Of a stretch of DNA of 64,000 bases, positions 26,473 through 34,127 are shown piece by piece. How positions within the stretch are numbered: position 1 is the first letter of the stretch; the number at the start of each line of letters is the position of its first letter. The notes beneath the pieces were generated by a model. The model was not told where the DNA came from. It did no database searches and saw nothing but the letters and a program-made list of their open reading frames with translations. The stretch spans positions 62,001-126,000 of the forward strand of contig JAZUQQ010000027.1 of NCBI GenBank assembly GCA_045605765.1. Reading direction: 5' to 3'. This stretch comes from SIG672 sp045605765 (GTDB lineage: Bacteria; Bacillota; Clostridia; Oscillospirales; CAG-272). The translations under genes and the position numbers were made by a program.

Positions 26473-26924
26473 TTGTGTTCCTCGTTATCTTATATTTTTA
26501 GGAGTTAAACCACTTTTCTTTGTATATTATAACGCAGTATATTATGCCAAGTCAATAAGTTTGTAAACCGGCTACATCTATTTTATCATAAACAACATCG
26601 GGAGTCAAGTGCAAAGTAGGTGAAATCACGATACTCACTGCGCGCTGAGCCAGAATAGCTTTAAAATAAATATCCACTTGCATATAGCTGGTGGTATTCC
26701 AGTTGGTAATCAAAATAAACTCCAGTTCTACTGATCGTCACAACACAGCATCACTCGCCAAAGGCGAATATAATTGGCGTACCTGCTTTATCGCAGGTAC
26801 GCCAATCGGTGATTTTTATTCGGTCATAACCCTAACACTGCCGGCTACGCACAAGTGCGTTTTTGATTGACATGCCAGACTTAACACCCACAAATGAGTC
26901 GCATAGGTCGAAAAAAATATGTCT
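26473..26924. other. Intergenic region with perfect hairpin
   Basis: About 450 bases. The promoter of the glycosyltransferase pair should lie near 26500-26560 on the minus strand. A weak minus-strand open frame without start (26552-26737) may be a gene fragment or chance. ATTGGCGTACCTGC (26773-26786) and GCAGGTACGCCAAT (26793-26806) form a 14-bp perfect stem with a TTTATC loop, downstream of the SDR gene on the minus strand. Confidence 0.55.
26773..26806 (-). terminator. Perfect 14-bp hairpin, likely terminator of the SDR gene
   Basis: ATTGGCGTACCTGC / GCAGGTACGCCAAT with a 6-base loop. On the minus strand it is followed by TATATT rather than a pure T tract, so termination strength is uncertain. 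Confidence 0.5.
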
Positions 26925-27662
26925 TTATTGCTTCTTTCTGCAACCGTCAATTTGAATGTTTTGTCCGGAAATATAACTCGCCTCGTCAGAAGCAAGAAAA
27001 CAGATGAGATTTGCATTTTCCCTATCGCTTCCAGTACGTCCCGCAAATGAGAGCTCGGACGGCTCAGTATAGTCAATATCACTGTTTCCCGAATTAGAAA
27101 CGCTTCCCGGCGAAACGGCATTGACGAGGATTCCTTTTTCGGTTACCTCCTTAGCCAACGCCTTGGTAAAAGAAATAACAGCTCCCTTCGTTGCGGAATA
27201 ACATGCCATTCGAGCGTTTCCGTATACACCGGCAACGGACGATACGTTGATGATTCTTCCGTATCCCTGTGATAACATATCGGGCAAAACCGCTTGTGTT
27301 ACATAAGCCGTTCCATTCACATTGATGTCAAAGCAACGTTTCCACTCGTCCATGTCCGTTTCCACGAACGGTACAAATATTCTCCAGAGTGCGGCGTTGT
27401 TGACCAGGATATGTATGCTTCCCAAGCGTTCCATCGCATCCGCAACCACTTCATTAACTCTTTCCCTGTTACTGATATCACACTGATAAACAAGCACCTT
27501 GTCCGTAACGGGAGCAAGTTCTTTTTTTACATCTTCAAGCTTTTCCAAGTTTAAGTCAAGCAAAACCAAAGCCGCGCCTCTTCTGCCAAGTTCCAAAGCA
27601 GTTGCACGACCGATACCAACTGCCGCACCTGTGATCAACGCAGTTTTTCCACAAAAATCCAT
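26925..27662 (-). CDS. Short-chain dehydrogenase/reductase
   Basis: 245 aa NAD(P)-dependent oxidoreductase. The cofactor loop is TGAAVGIG (about 11-18), the NNAA motif is near 86, the catalytic serine lies in NVSSVAG and the YxxxK pair is YSATK near 150. An Asp after beta strand 2 (LVLLDLN) favours NAD(H) over NADP(H). The C-terminus GQNIQIDG is standard. Start ATG 27662 after AAGGAGG is preferred over an upstream in-frame codon that would run through the promoter. It is divergent from an AraC gene, which probably controls it. Substrate unknown (sugar alcohol, steroid or 3-oxoacyl compounds are all possible). Confidence 0.88.
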   Translation of the reverse strand: MDFCGKTALITGAAVGIGRATALELGRRGAALVLLDLNLEKLEDVKKELAPVTDKVLVYQCDISNRERVNEVVADAMERLGSIHILVNNAALWRIFVPFVETDMDEWKRCFDINVNGTAYVTQAVLPDMLSQGYGRIINVSSVAGVYGNARMACYSATKGAVISFTKALAKEVTEKGILVNAVSPGSVSNSGNSDIDYTEPSELSFAGRTGSDRENANLICFLASDEASYISGQNIQIDGCRKKQ

Positions 27663-27736
27663 AATATTTTCCTCCTTAACAATTTTAACATTATTATAGC
27701 ATAAGAAATCAAAAAACAACATAGCAGATATGATAT

Positions 27737-27754
27737 TAATTTTGATCAAAATTA
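27737..27754. promoter_or_regulatory. 18-bp perfect palindrome, likely operator
   Basis: TAATTTTGATCAAAATTA is its own reverse complement and sits between the divergent SDR and AraC starts, 39-56 bases upstream of the SDR -10 box (27693-27698). A dimeric regulator could bind it. Confidence 0.5.
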
Positions 27755-27794
27755 TACTTACATAAGCCGATTTAGCAGTTTAATGAAGTTTTTG

Positions 27795-27823
27795 TTGATT
27801 TTTTTGATATTAAGTGATATAAT
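27795..27823 (+). promoter_or_regulatory. Promoter of the AraC-family gene
   Basis: TTGATT at 27795-27800 and TATAAT at 27818-27823 with a 17-base spacer, 27 bases before the start codon. Confidence 0.65.
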
Positions 27824-27850
27824 AAGAAAAAGCAAAAAGGAGATGCTTAC

Positions 27851-28591
27851 ATGAATGATTTTATCGTAACAAACTTTGTTTCTGCGTTAATCGCCAACGA
27901 CAAGCAAGGCAAACGAACAAAATACGCATCAAGATACGCTTCAGCCTTGATAGTTACAAAAAAAGGAAGAATCCGCTTCTTGTATGGCAAAAAAGAACTA
28001 TATCTAAATGCCCAAAACAGCGTGTTTCTTCCGCAAGGCCTAAACTACGTCAACGAGTGTATCGAAGATTCAGAAAGCATAGTTATCAATATTCACACCC
28101 TCACTCCTTGTAGCAAACCGCTTCAACTAAATCCGATACCTTATGATACAGCTTTAAAATATTACAAAGAAATCAAGGTCGCTTCTCTTAATCCAACCTT
28201 TGAAAATAATTGCCGAATTCTCGAAATCATTTATGCTTTGGCGCAAAAAATGTTTAAAAACACAGAAAAAGGAGGAGTAACAAAGTCCGCTTTTATCGAA
28301 AAAGCACTCCTTTATATGAACGAAAATTATGGGAATTCCGATATTAAAATTGCCGAAATCGCAAATGTATGTCACATAAGTGAAATTTATTTACGAAAGC
28401 TTTTCGAAAAAGAATTAGGCATGTCCCCATACAAAAAAATATTGGAGATCAGAATGAATGCTGCGCGTCTTTTAGCCAAAGAAAAAAGATCGGTCAAGGA
28501 AATTGCTACCAGTGTAGGATATTCCGACGTATTTCAATTCTCTCGCGCTTACAAAAAATATTTTGGATATTCTCCGTCACAAGAATTATAA
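27851..28591 (+). CDS. AraC-family transcriptional regulator
   Basis: 246 aa. The N-terminal 130 residues look like a cupin-type sensor (KKGRIRFLYGKKELYLNAQN; SVFLPQGLNY), and residues 150-246 hold the two HTHs of the AraC domain (KIAEIANVCHISEIYLRKLFEKELGMSPYK; VKEIATSVGYSDVFQFSRAYKKYFGYSP). It most likely activates the divergent SDR gene in response to a small ligand. Base composition is AT-rich, like the genes up to 30.3 kb. ATG 27851 follows AAAAGGAGATGC. Confidence 0.92.
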   Translation: MNDFIVTNFVSALIANDKQGKRTKYASRYASALIVTKKGRIRFLYGKKELYLNAQNSVFLPQGLNYVNECIEDSESIVINIHTLTPCSKPLQLNPIPYDTALKYYKEIKVASLNPTFENNCRILEIIYALAQKMFKNTEKGGVTKSAFIEKALLYMNENYGNSDIKIAEIANVCHISEIYLRKLFEKELGMSPYKKILEIRMNAARLLAKEKRSVKEIATSVGYSDVFQFSRAYKKYFGYSPSQEL

Positions 28592-28683
28592 TTTTTTAAA
28601 ATCGAATTTTCTATGAGAATTAACCTTTTGTGCGCATTTTTCGTTTGGGGCGTGTTGACGAAAAAGATGCCACAATTCAAAAT

Positions 28684-29193
28684 TCAAAGTTTCATAAAAT
28701 CATTCAATGTTTCTTTGATGTTTTCCACTTTTTCTTTCGTGAATCCTGAAAAGAAATGATATTCTTTTCGAACAAAAGGTTTTAAAAATGGTACAACCTG
28801 AATTTTCGATTTATAAATCCGAATTGTTAAAATTCCGTTTTCTTCAGAGATCTGTTGAATTGCATTATAAGGAATTCGCCTTATTGGCACAACAAAAATA
28901 AATGCCAAAATCATAATTGCAGTTGCCGTGTCATGTATTCCATCCTCATCTACACGAAATGCGTATCCCAAAAGCATTTGACGAATCAAGGTCAATAACG
29001 AAGCAGTCCAAGAAATAGCAACTATGCTCATAAGAACCGTAAAAAGCGACTTGGTTCCTGCATTCATTGGAGTATTGTCTTCCATTAAAATTTCATTCGA
29101 ATTAAGAAAGTAAATACCATACCATACAAATACAACAAGGCAAAGCATAACAATGGAAATAATATAAAACTTTAAATTCAATCTTGCTTTCAT
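28684..29193 (-). CDS. Two-helix membrane protein with PH-like domain
   Basis: 169 aa. Membrane helices at about 9-30 and 45-70, then FRVDEDGIHDTATAI, VPIRRIPYNAIQQIS and ILTIRIYKS, the pattern of STM3941/PH-like bacterial proteins. A GTG three bases upstream is an equally possible start (AAAGGCGG serves both). Solo minus-strand gene in the AT-rich block. Function unknown. Confidence 0.6.
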   Translation of the reverse strand: MKARLNLKFYIISIVMLCLVVFVWYGIYFLNSNEILMEDNTPMNAGTKSLFTVLMSIVAISWTASLLTLIRQMLLGYAFRVDEDGIHDTATAIMILAFIFVVPIRRIPYNAIQQISEENGILTIRIYKSKIQVVPFLKPFVRKEYHFFSGFTKEKVENIKETLNDFMKL

Positions 29194-29263
29194 CACAATT
29201 CACCGCCTTTCTGATTTCATTATAGCACAGTTTACGGTATTTTTCAAGACACGAGGGGGAAGG

Positions 29264-29438
29264 TTTTAATGAAATCGCGCGAGGCGCGATGAAATCCTTA
29301 CTCCGTTCGGATGAAATCTTCGGCATGCCGCCTCAGATGAAATTAAATCCGTCCTCCTATCCCGACGAAGTCGGATTTCATCACGAAGTGATTTCATCCA
29401 CCGCAGGTGGATTTCTTCCGTCCTCGGCGGATTTAGTT
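29264..29438. repeat. Block of ATGAAATC / GATTTCAT units
   Basis: At least seven units spaced about 20 bases apart: ATGAAATC-type at about 29269, 29289, 29310 and 29337, then inverted GATTTCAT-type at about 29369, 29390 and 29409. Between them are small palindromes such as CGCGAGGCGCG, CCGTTCGG and CACGAAGTG. The whole block is roughly symmetrical, like a large folded repeat. It is a dispersed repeat family of Firmicutes rather than a gene. Confidence 0.65.
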
Positions 29439-29439
29439 G

Positions 29440-29476
29440 AAAAAAGAGAGCAAGTCTTTGACTTGCTCTCTTTTTT
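29440..29476. terminator. 17-bp bidirectional terminator hairpin
   Basis: AAAAAAGAGAGCAAGTC (29440-29456) and GACTTGCTCTCTTTTTT (29460-29476) pair perfectly around TTT. It lies between the repeat block and the XRE operon 3' end. Confidence 0.85.
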
Positions 29477-29506
29477 CTGGCACGAGTTGACAAAAAAGAT
29501 GCCAAA

Positions 29507-29803
29507 TTAAATACAAACAGATATATGGAATACTTCGCTTTTTATTTCTATAAAGCCAATCCCCTCATAACCGGAGAATTCTTCCAAAATCTCTGCGAGT
29601 ATCGGATTGTTGTAATAATGAAGGATAATTTTAAGGTTTTCATCTAAAACGATTTCTTCGTCTTGTTTATAGGGACTATCCGTATAAGAATTTAATGCTT
29701 CGAAACGATTGCCATTGTAAATGACTCCTACTCCCACAAAATACACGCCCGAAGGTGAGTTAAATGTCCTTAAACTGTCATTATAGGCAATATTAATCCT
29801 CAT
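29507..29803 (-). CDS. Hypothetical protein, XRE operon partner
   Basis: 98 aa, soluble, acidic. Beta-rich (SGVYFVGVGVIYNGNRFEAL; GFIEIKSEVFHISV). Start ATG 29803 overlaps the 3' end of the XRE gene by 11 bases and follows GGTGGAG, so the two are translationally coupled. I do not recognise the family; a partner or target of the regulator is likely. Confidence 0.55.
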   Translation of the reverse strand: MRINIAYNDSLRTFNSPSGVYFVGVGVIYNGNRFEALNSYTDSPYKQDEEIVLDENLKIILHYYNNPILAEILEEFSGYEGIGFIEIKSEVFHISVCI

Positions 29804-30278
29804 AATGCTCCACCGTGATAACAACTTGGGTATTCGAAGTATTAACATCTACCAAACGCCCTGTCATTCCCGCATCAATCATCCCTAAAATGCTGGCAAC
29901 TTCCTCGAAGTCATCTTCATCTCCTATGAGTCTTTCAAGTGTTCCGTTTTCAATAGCCTTTTTCATTGCGGGCACCGGAAAACGTGTTACTATTTTTGCC
30001 CCATCGGTCTGCACCTCTATGCGAACGATCCTACGATCAATAATCTCCTGCGGCGCATCATTTATTTGAGCAGGAGTTTGAATTCCCTCCAACAATTCTG
30101 TAACACTCACACCAAGCACCTTTGACAAGGTTTGAATTACAGTAATATCAGGATATGATGTGTCGCACTCCCATTTTGATATCGCCTGAGCAGTAACCGA
30201 CATTTTCTCTGCGAGTTCTTCTTGAGTCATATTTTTTTGCTTTCTGAAATAAGCAATGTTCTGTCCTATTGTATTCAT
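29793..30278 (-). CDS. XRE regulator with YvlB/LiaX-like C-terminal domain
   Basis: 161 aa. Residues 4-62 are a Cro/CI HTH (MTQEELAEKMSVTAQAISKWE). After a short linker, residues 85-158 (IVTRFPVPAMKKAIENGTLE, then GMTGRLVDVNTSN) resemble the N-terminal domain of YvlB/LiaX-type envelope-stress proteins and SHOCT-like modules. This suggests a regulator sensing envelope or metabolic state. It is the first gene of a two-gene unit; a TACAAT -10 box lies on the minus strand near 30335. AT-rich. Confidence 0.75.
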   Translation of the reverse strand: MNTIGQNIAYFRKQKNMTQEELAEKMSVTAQAISKWECDTSYPDITVIQTLSKVLGVSVTELLEGIQTPAQINDAPQEIIDRRIVRIEVQTDGAKIVTRFPVPAMKKAIENGTLERLIGDEDDFEEVASILGMIDAGMTGRLVDVNTSNTQVVITVEHYED

Positions 30279-30645
30279 AATCTACCTCTGAAATAAAATT
30301 TCGAGTTGTGCACATTCCCGATGACATCATTGTAGCATAAATAAATATTTGTTTCCACCGACCACCTGTTGTTTTGTAACTTTTTTCACAACAATTAGTT
30401 GAGTTAGATGATTGCAAAGCCTTTTCAGTTAAATTATATCACGATTTTTAATATTTTTTCAATACTCACCAAGAAAAAGGCAAGGTAAAGGTTCACTTCT
30501 ACTCCCTTACCCGAAAATGCCGATTGGCATCTTTTTATTTTCGCTAAAATCCGAATTTCAAAAAAGTGAGGAAAACGGCGAAAAACGAAGAAAACCCGAG
30601 GAAATCTCGGGTTTTCTTCGTGGCATCTTTTTTGTCAAGACGCAT
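30279..30645. other. Intergenic region between XRE operon and tRNA cluster
   Basis: 367 bases. The right half holds the tRNA-cluster terminator (30581-30620) and a copy of the 18-base motif (30621-30638). The left part carries the XRE promoter region. The middle (30380-30580) shows no gene. Confidence 0.55.
30581..30620 (-). terminator. Terminator of the tRNA cluster
   Basis: CGAAGAAAACCCGAG (30586-30600) and CTCGGGTTTTCTTCG (30606-30620) form a 15-bp perfect stem; on the minus strand TTTTT follows. It lies 26 bases past the tRNA-Cys 3' end. Confidence 0.85.
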
Positions 30646-30719
<74 letters not shown>

Positions 30720-30734
30720 ATAGATATTAAAAAA

Positions 30735-30807
30735 AGCGGATTACGGGGCTCGAACCCGCCACCTCCACCTTGGCAAGGTGGCGCTCTACCAAATGAGCTA
30801 AATCCGC
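30735..30807 (-). tRNA. tRNA-Gly (GCC)
   Basis: 73 nt, CCA not encoded. Acceptor GCGGATT/AATCCGC, anticodon loop TTGCCAA giving GCC, T-loop GGTTCGAGCCC. Confidence 0.95.
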
Positions 30808-30822
30808 AAGTTTCCTATGAAA

Positions 30823-30895
30823 TGCCTCGAGTCGGAATCGAACCAACGACACGTAGATTTTCAGTCTACTGCTCTACCAACTGAGCTATCAAGGC
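30823..30895 (-). tRNA. tRNA-Phe (GAA)
   Basis: 73 nt, CCA not encoded. Acceptor GCCTTGA/TCGAGGC with one G-U pair, anticodon loop CTGAAAA giving GAA. Confidence 0.95.
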
Positions 30896-30935
30896 AAACA
30901 AACCGATCATTTCCTCAATAACCGGTTAGTAAAAG

Positions 30936-31012
30936 TGGCGACCCGAAGGGGACTCGAACCCCTGACCTCTAGCGTGACAGGCTAGCGTTCTAACCAACTG
31001 AACTACCGGGCC
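30936..31012 (-). tRNA. tRNA-Asp (GTC)
   Basis: 77 nt with CCA encoded. Acceptor GGCCCGG/TCGGGTC with G-U pairs, anticodon loop CTGTCAC giving GTC. Confidence 0.95.
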
Positions 31013-31019
31013 GTTTCTA

Positions 31020-31092
31020 TGGGAACAATAGGGCTCGAACCTATGACCCTCTGCTTGTAAGGCAGATGCTCTCCCAGCTGAGCTATGCTCCC
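31020..31092 (-). tRNA. tRNA-Val (TAC)
   Basis: 73 nt, CCA not encoded. Acceptor GGGAGCA/TGTTCCC, anticodon loop CTTACAA giving TAC. First gene of the cluster, about 25 nt after the expected transcription start. Confidence 0.95.
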
Positions 31093-31125
31093 GTATGCTG
31101 CGCCCTAACTGCGGCGACGTGTTGT

Positions 31126-31154
31126 ATTATAGCACAGCACTTTTCATTTGTCAA
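31126..31154 (-). promoter_or_regulatory. Perfect sigma-A promoter of the tRNA cluster
   Basis: On the minus strand TTGACA (plus 31149-31154) and TATAAT (plus 31126-31131), spacer 17. Confidence 0.85.
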
Positions 31155-31173
31155 GCATTTTTTGAAAAAAATT

Positions 31174-32052
31174 TTATTTTTTTTCGCTTTTTCTTATCTC
31201 TTCAATATCTGACCCTGTAAACGAGTATTTATTTGTGCAAAACTGACATCCAACCTCTATTTTACCGTCCTCTACGAGAATGTTATACAAGTCAACGGGG
31301 TTAAGCGTAAGGAGTGCTCTGCCCATTCTATCGCGCGAACAGTCGCACTTATATCCTACCTCGTATTCGTCAAAAACATCATATTCCACGCCTTCAAGAG
31401 CGATATCGGCAATTTCCTTATTTGTCTTGCCGTCTTTAAAAAGAGCCGATATGCCTGTGATCGCCGGAAGGTTCTCTTCTATCTTCTGAATAGTGTCCTC
31501 TGCGGCAAAGGGGAGAAGCTGAATTATCAGTCCGCCCGCGGCAAGTACACTTCCGTTCGGGCGAAGCAGGACACCGAGTGAAACGACGGTAGGTATCTGC
31601 TCACTCTCTGCATAATAGGACGAAATATCCTCTGCAATCTCTCCGCTAACAATATTCGTTATGCCTATATACGGCTCTTTTTCTCCGACGTCCTTAACGA
31701 CGTTGAGCGTTCCCTTTCCGACTGCACCCGAAACGTCTATCTTGCCGTTATCCTTTCTCGGTATATCGGTATGAGGATTCTGAACGTATCCCTTGACGTT
31801 ACCCATATAGTCGGAAACTGCAAGAACGTGACCGCAGGGTCCATCTCCTCTGAAATTAACGGTTATATTGTTTCCTTTATCTTTAAGCGTAGTTCCCATA
31901 AGCGAGGTCGCGGTAAGGACCCTGCCGAGAGCCGCTGCCGCGGTGGGGGCACAGGAGTGTATCTTGACCGCGTCTGCTACCATATCGGTCGAATTTATAA
32001 CGAGGATCTGAGCCGATCCGTCAGTTGTTAAGCCTCTGAGTATCTTTGACAT
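31174..32052 (-). CDS. hslO: Redox-regulated chaperone Hsp33
   Basis: 292 aa cytosolic holdase activated by oxidative unfolding. The zinc-binding cysteines are CDC at 236-238 and CQFC at 269-272. DGPCGHVLAVSDYMGNVKGYV and SGEIAEDISSYYAESEQIPT are family hallmarks. ATG 32052 (MSKILRG, after AGAGAGGCAG) gives the usual length; an ATG at 32103 overlapping the murC stop would add 17 residues without a good ribosome site. It is likely co-transcribed with murC. Confidence 0.95.
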   Translation of the reverse strand: MSKILRGLTTDGSAQILVINSTDMVADAVKIHSCAPTAAAALGRVLTATSLMGTTLKDKGNNITVNFRGDGPCGHVLAVSDYMGNVKGYVQNPHTDIPRKDNGKIDVSGAVGKGTLNVVKDVGEKEPYIGITNIVSGEIAEDISSYYAESEQIPTVVSLGVLLRPNGSVLAAGGLIIQLLPFAAEDTIQKIEENLPAITGISALFKDGKTNKEIADIALEGVEYDVFDEYEVGYKCDCSRDRMGRALLTLNPVDLYNILVEDGKIEVGCQFCTNKYSFTGSDIEEIRKSEKK

Positions 32053-32092
32053 CTTATTTCTGCCTCTCTTACTTATTATATGCGCGATTTTC

Positions 32093-33496
32093 TCACGCGC
32101 CATACTTTTCTTTAAGTTTATCTATAAGAATATTTCCTATTTTATATACGTCGCCCGCTCCCATAGTAAGGACAAGGTCTCCCGATTTTGCGTTTTCTAC
32201 AAGATAATCGGCTATTTCCTCAAAGGACGGGAAATAGAGCTGACCCATATCCTCTGCCAGAAGCTTTGAGGACACGCCCTTGGTATCAATCTCACGCGCG
32301 GCGTAAATATCTGCAAATATGACGGTATTCGCCTGAGAAAATGCTTTTTCAAAACCGTCAAGCAGATCGTGTGTCCTTGAGTATGTATGCGGTTGAAAAA
32401 TGCAATATATATTCTTATATCCAAGTCTCGAAGCACCTTCCAGCGTTGCACTTATCTCGGACGGATGGTGTGCATAATCGTCATAGACCGCAATTCCACC
32501 CACTCTCGCCTTACATTCAAAGCGTCTTTTTGCGCCGACAAAGGTCGCAGAAGCCGAGGATATCACCTCGGGAGACACTCCGCAAAGGTGAGCGACCGCC
32601 GCCGCGCACAGCGAATTATAGACGTTGAACGAGCCTATAACGGGAAGCGAAATATCGCAGAGCTTTTCGCCCTTATGACAGAAGGTATATCTGCCGCATC
32701 CGTACTCGTATCTAAGATCGGATGCATAGTAATCGGCTCTTGAATTTCCGAGCGATATACCGACGATTCTTCCACCATAGCCTTTAAGTGCTTCAAGAAC
32801 GTTTGAATTATCGACGTTAGCGACCACAATAGAAGAACCCGATATTGCCTTCGAAAATGAATTTATTATAGCTCCAAGAGACGGGAAATAATCGGTATGG
32901 TCGAGTTCGATATTGGTAATTACCGCAAGCGATGGATCAAAGCTGAGAAAGGAATCCTTATATTCACAAGATTCGTAAACGAAATAGTCCTTTGAGCCTA
33001 TTTTATACGCGCCACCTATTTCGGGAAGCACCGCGCCGTTTGCCACAGTCGGGTCAAGCTCTGCTTCGAGAAGTATATGCGCGATAAGCGCAGTAGTAGT
33101 CGTCTTTCCGTGAGTTCCCGAAACTCCGATGCGGTTTGCATAATCACGCATCAAATATCCAAGGAAAGCGGCGCGCGACACAAGAAGGATATTTCTCTCC
33201 ACAGCTCTTGCTATTTCAGGATTGGTCTCATCTACCGCCGCGGTATAAACCAGTACATCGCAATTATCGGCACTCTCGGCGTAATGCCCGTAGGTTATCT
33301 TTATACCCTGCTTTTCAAGGGACTGACATATCTCACTCTTTGAGCGGTCTGAACCGGTGACCTCGAATCCGCGGTTTTTAGCAAGTACCGCGATGGTAGA
33401 CATACTTATTCCGCCTATGCCTGTAAAATGAATGTTGCGGCACCTGTCTATCTCTCTTGCAAGCAGTTCTCTTTCTTCTCTTCTGAACTCTTTCAT
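32093..33496 (-). CDS. murC: UDP-N-acetylmuramate--L-alanine ligase
   Basis: 467 aa cytosolic Mur ligase adding L-Ala to UDP-MurNAc, the first amino acid of the peptidoglycan stem. The UDP-binding start HFTGIGGISMS is at 22-32 and the ATP loop GTHGKT at 127-132; DDYAHHPSEI and FQPHTYSRT lie in the C-terminal domain. Start ATG 33496 after AAAGGTG. It stands apart from a dcw cluster, as often in Clostridia. Confidence 0.97.
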   Translation of the reverse strand: MKEFRREERELLAREIDRCRNIHFTGIGGISMSTIAVLAKNRGFEVTGSDRSKSEICQSLEKQGIKITYGHYAESADNCDVLVYTAAVDETNPEIARAVERNILLVSRAAFLGYLMRDYANRIGVSGTHGKTTTTALIAHILLEAELDPTVANGAVLPEIGGAYKIGSKDYFVYESCEYKDSFLSFDPSLAVITNIELDHTDYFPSLGAIINSFSKAISGSSIVVANVDNSNVLEALKGYGGRIVGISLGNSRADYYASDLRYEYGCGRYTFCHKGEKLCDISLPVIGSFNVYNSLCAAAVAHLCGVSPEVISSASATFVGAKRRFECKARVGGIAVYDDYAHHPSEISATLEGASRLGYKNIYCIFQPHTYSRTHDLLDGFEKAFSQANTVIFADIYAAREIDTKGVSSKLLAEDMGQLYFPSFEEIADYLVENAKSGDLVLTMGAGDVYKIGNILIDKLKEKYGA

Positions 33497-33676
33497 AACT
33501 TTTATCACCTTTCGACAAAACTAACAAAATTAAAGCATTTTTCACTCAAAATATACAAAAAGTTGACAATTTTTAATAAATAATTCACAGTTTGTATTTT
33601 TAACGTAAACATATAAGCATTATAATGATTACAGTTAAATCGTTACTTTAAAGTCACTTATATTTTGGAGGAAATT

Positions 33677-33988
33677 ATGCAAATCACAGACATTAAAATA
33701 CGCAAGCTTTTTGACGACGAGGGTCCGATGAAAGCTATCGTATCGGTAACCTTTGACCACCAGCTCGCACTTCACGACATCAAAGTAATTTACGCGAAGG
33801 AAAAGTTCTTTATCGTTATGCCCAGCAAAAAGAACCCTGACAACACTTATCGCGACATCGTTCACCCCATCGCATCCGATTTCCGTCAGATGCTTGAAGG
33901 CGCGGTCATCGCCGAGTACCACAAGGCACTTGAGGAAGCGGTAGCGGCAGAAAGCGAAAATACCGAAGCAAACTCCGACACATTTTGA
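33677..33988 (+). CDS. spoVG: Septation/RNA-binding regulator SpoVG
   Basis: 103 aa. MQITDIKIRKLFDDEGPMKAIVSVTFD and FFIVMPSKKNPDNTYRDIVHPI are the SpoVG signature; the acidic tail is typical. It binds nucleic acid and affects sporulation septation and envelope gene expression in relatives. ATG 33677 follows TTGGAGG. A TATAAT at 33621-33626 is a likely -10 box. Its presence fits a spore-forming lineage but does not prove sporulation. Confidence 0.97.
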   Translation: MQITDIKIRKLFDDEGPMKAIVSVTFDHQLALHDIKVIYAKEKFFIVMPSKKNPDNTYRDIVHPIASDFRQMLEGAVIAEYHKALEEAVAAESENTEANSDTF

Positions 33989-34051
33989 TAAGACTTAAAC
34001 ACACGCCGCTATTAAAACTTATTATCTGGATTATTTTACTATCGGCACTCG

Positions 34052-34076
34052 ACCGCGGAATTTTCCGCGGTTTTTT
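34052..34076 (+). terminator. Terminator after spoVG
   Basis: ACCGCGGAA and TTCCGCGGT pair, followed by TTTTTT. Confidence 0.85.
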
Positions 34077-34127
34077 GTGTGGAAACCATTTTGTAAAAAG
34101 GGTTCCCACACCTTCTCAAAGCCTTTC

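Larger units (their letters stand above)
29197..29506. other. Intergenic region with repeat block
   Basis: No gene. Most of it is the GATTTCAT/ATGAAATC repeat block (29264-29438), followed by a strong hairpin (29440-29476) and one copy of an 18-base repeated motif (29487-29504). Confidence 0.6.

Noticed and set aside
26552..26737. Minus-strand 62-codon open frame
   Set aside because: No start or ribosome site and no similarity I can name; kept only as a remark in the intergenic entry.
29264..29438. CRISPR-like periodic repeats
   Set aside because: Units are only 8 bases, change orientation half way and have no uniform spacers or cas genes.
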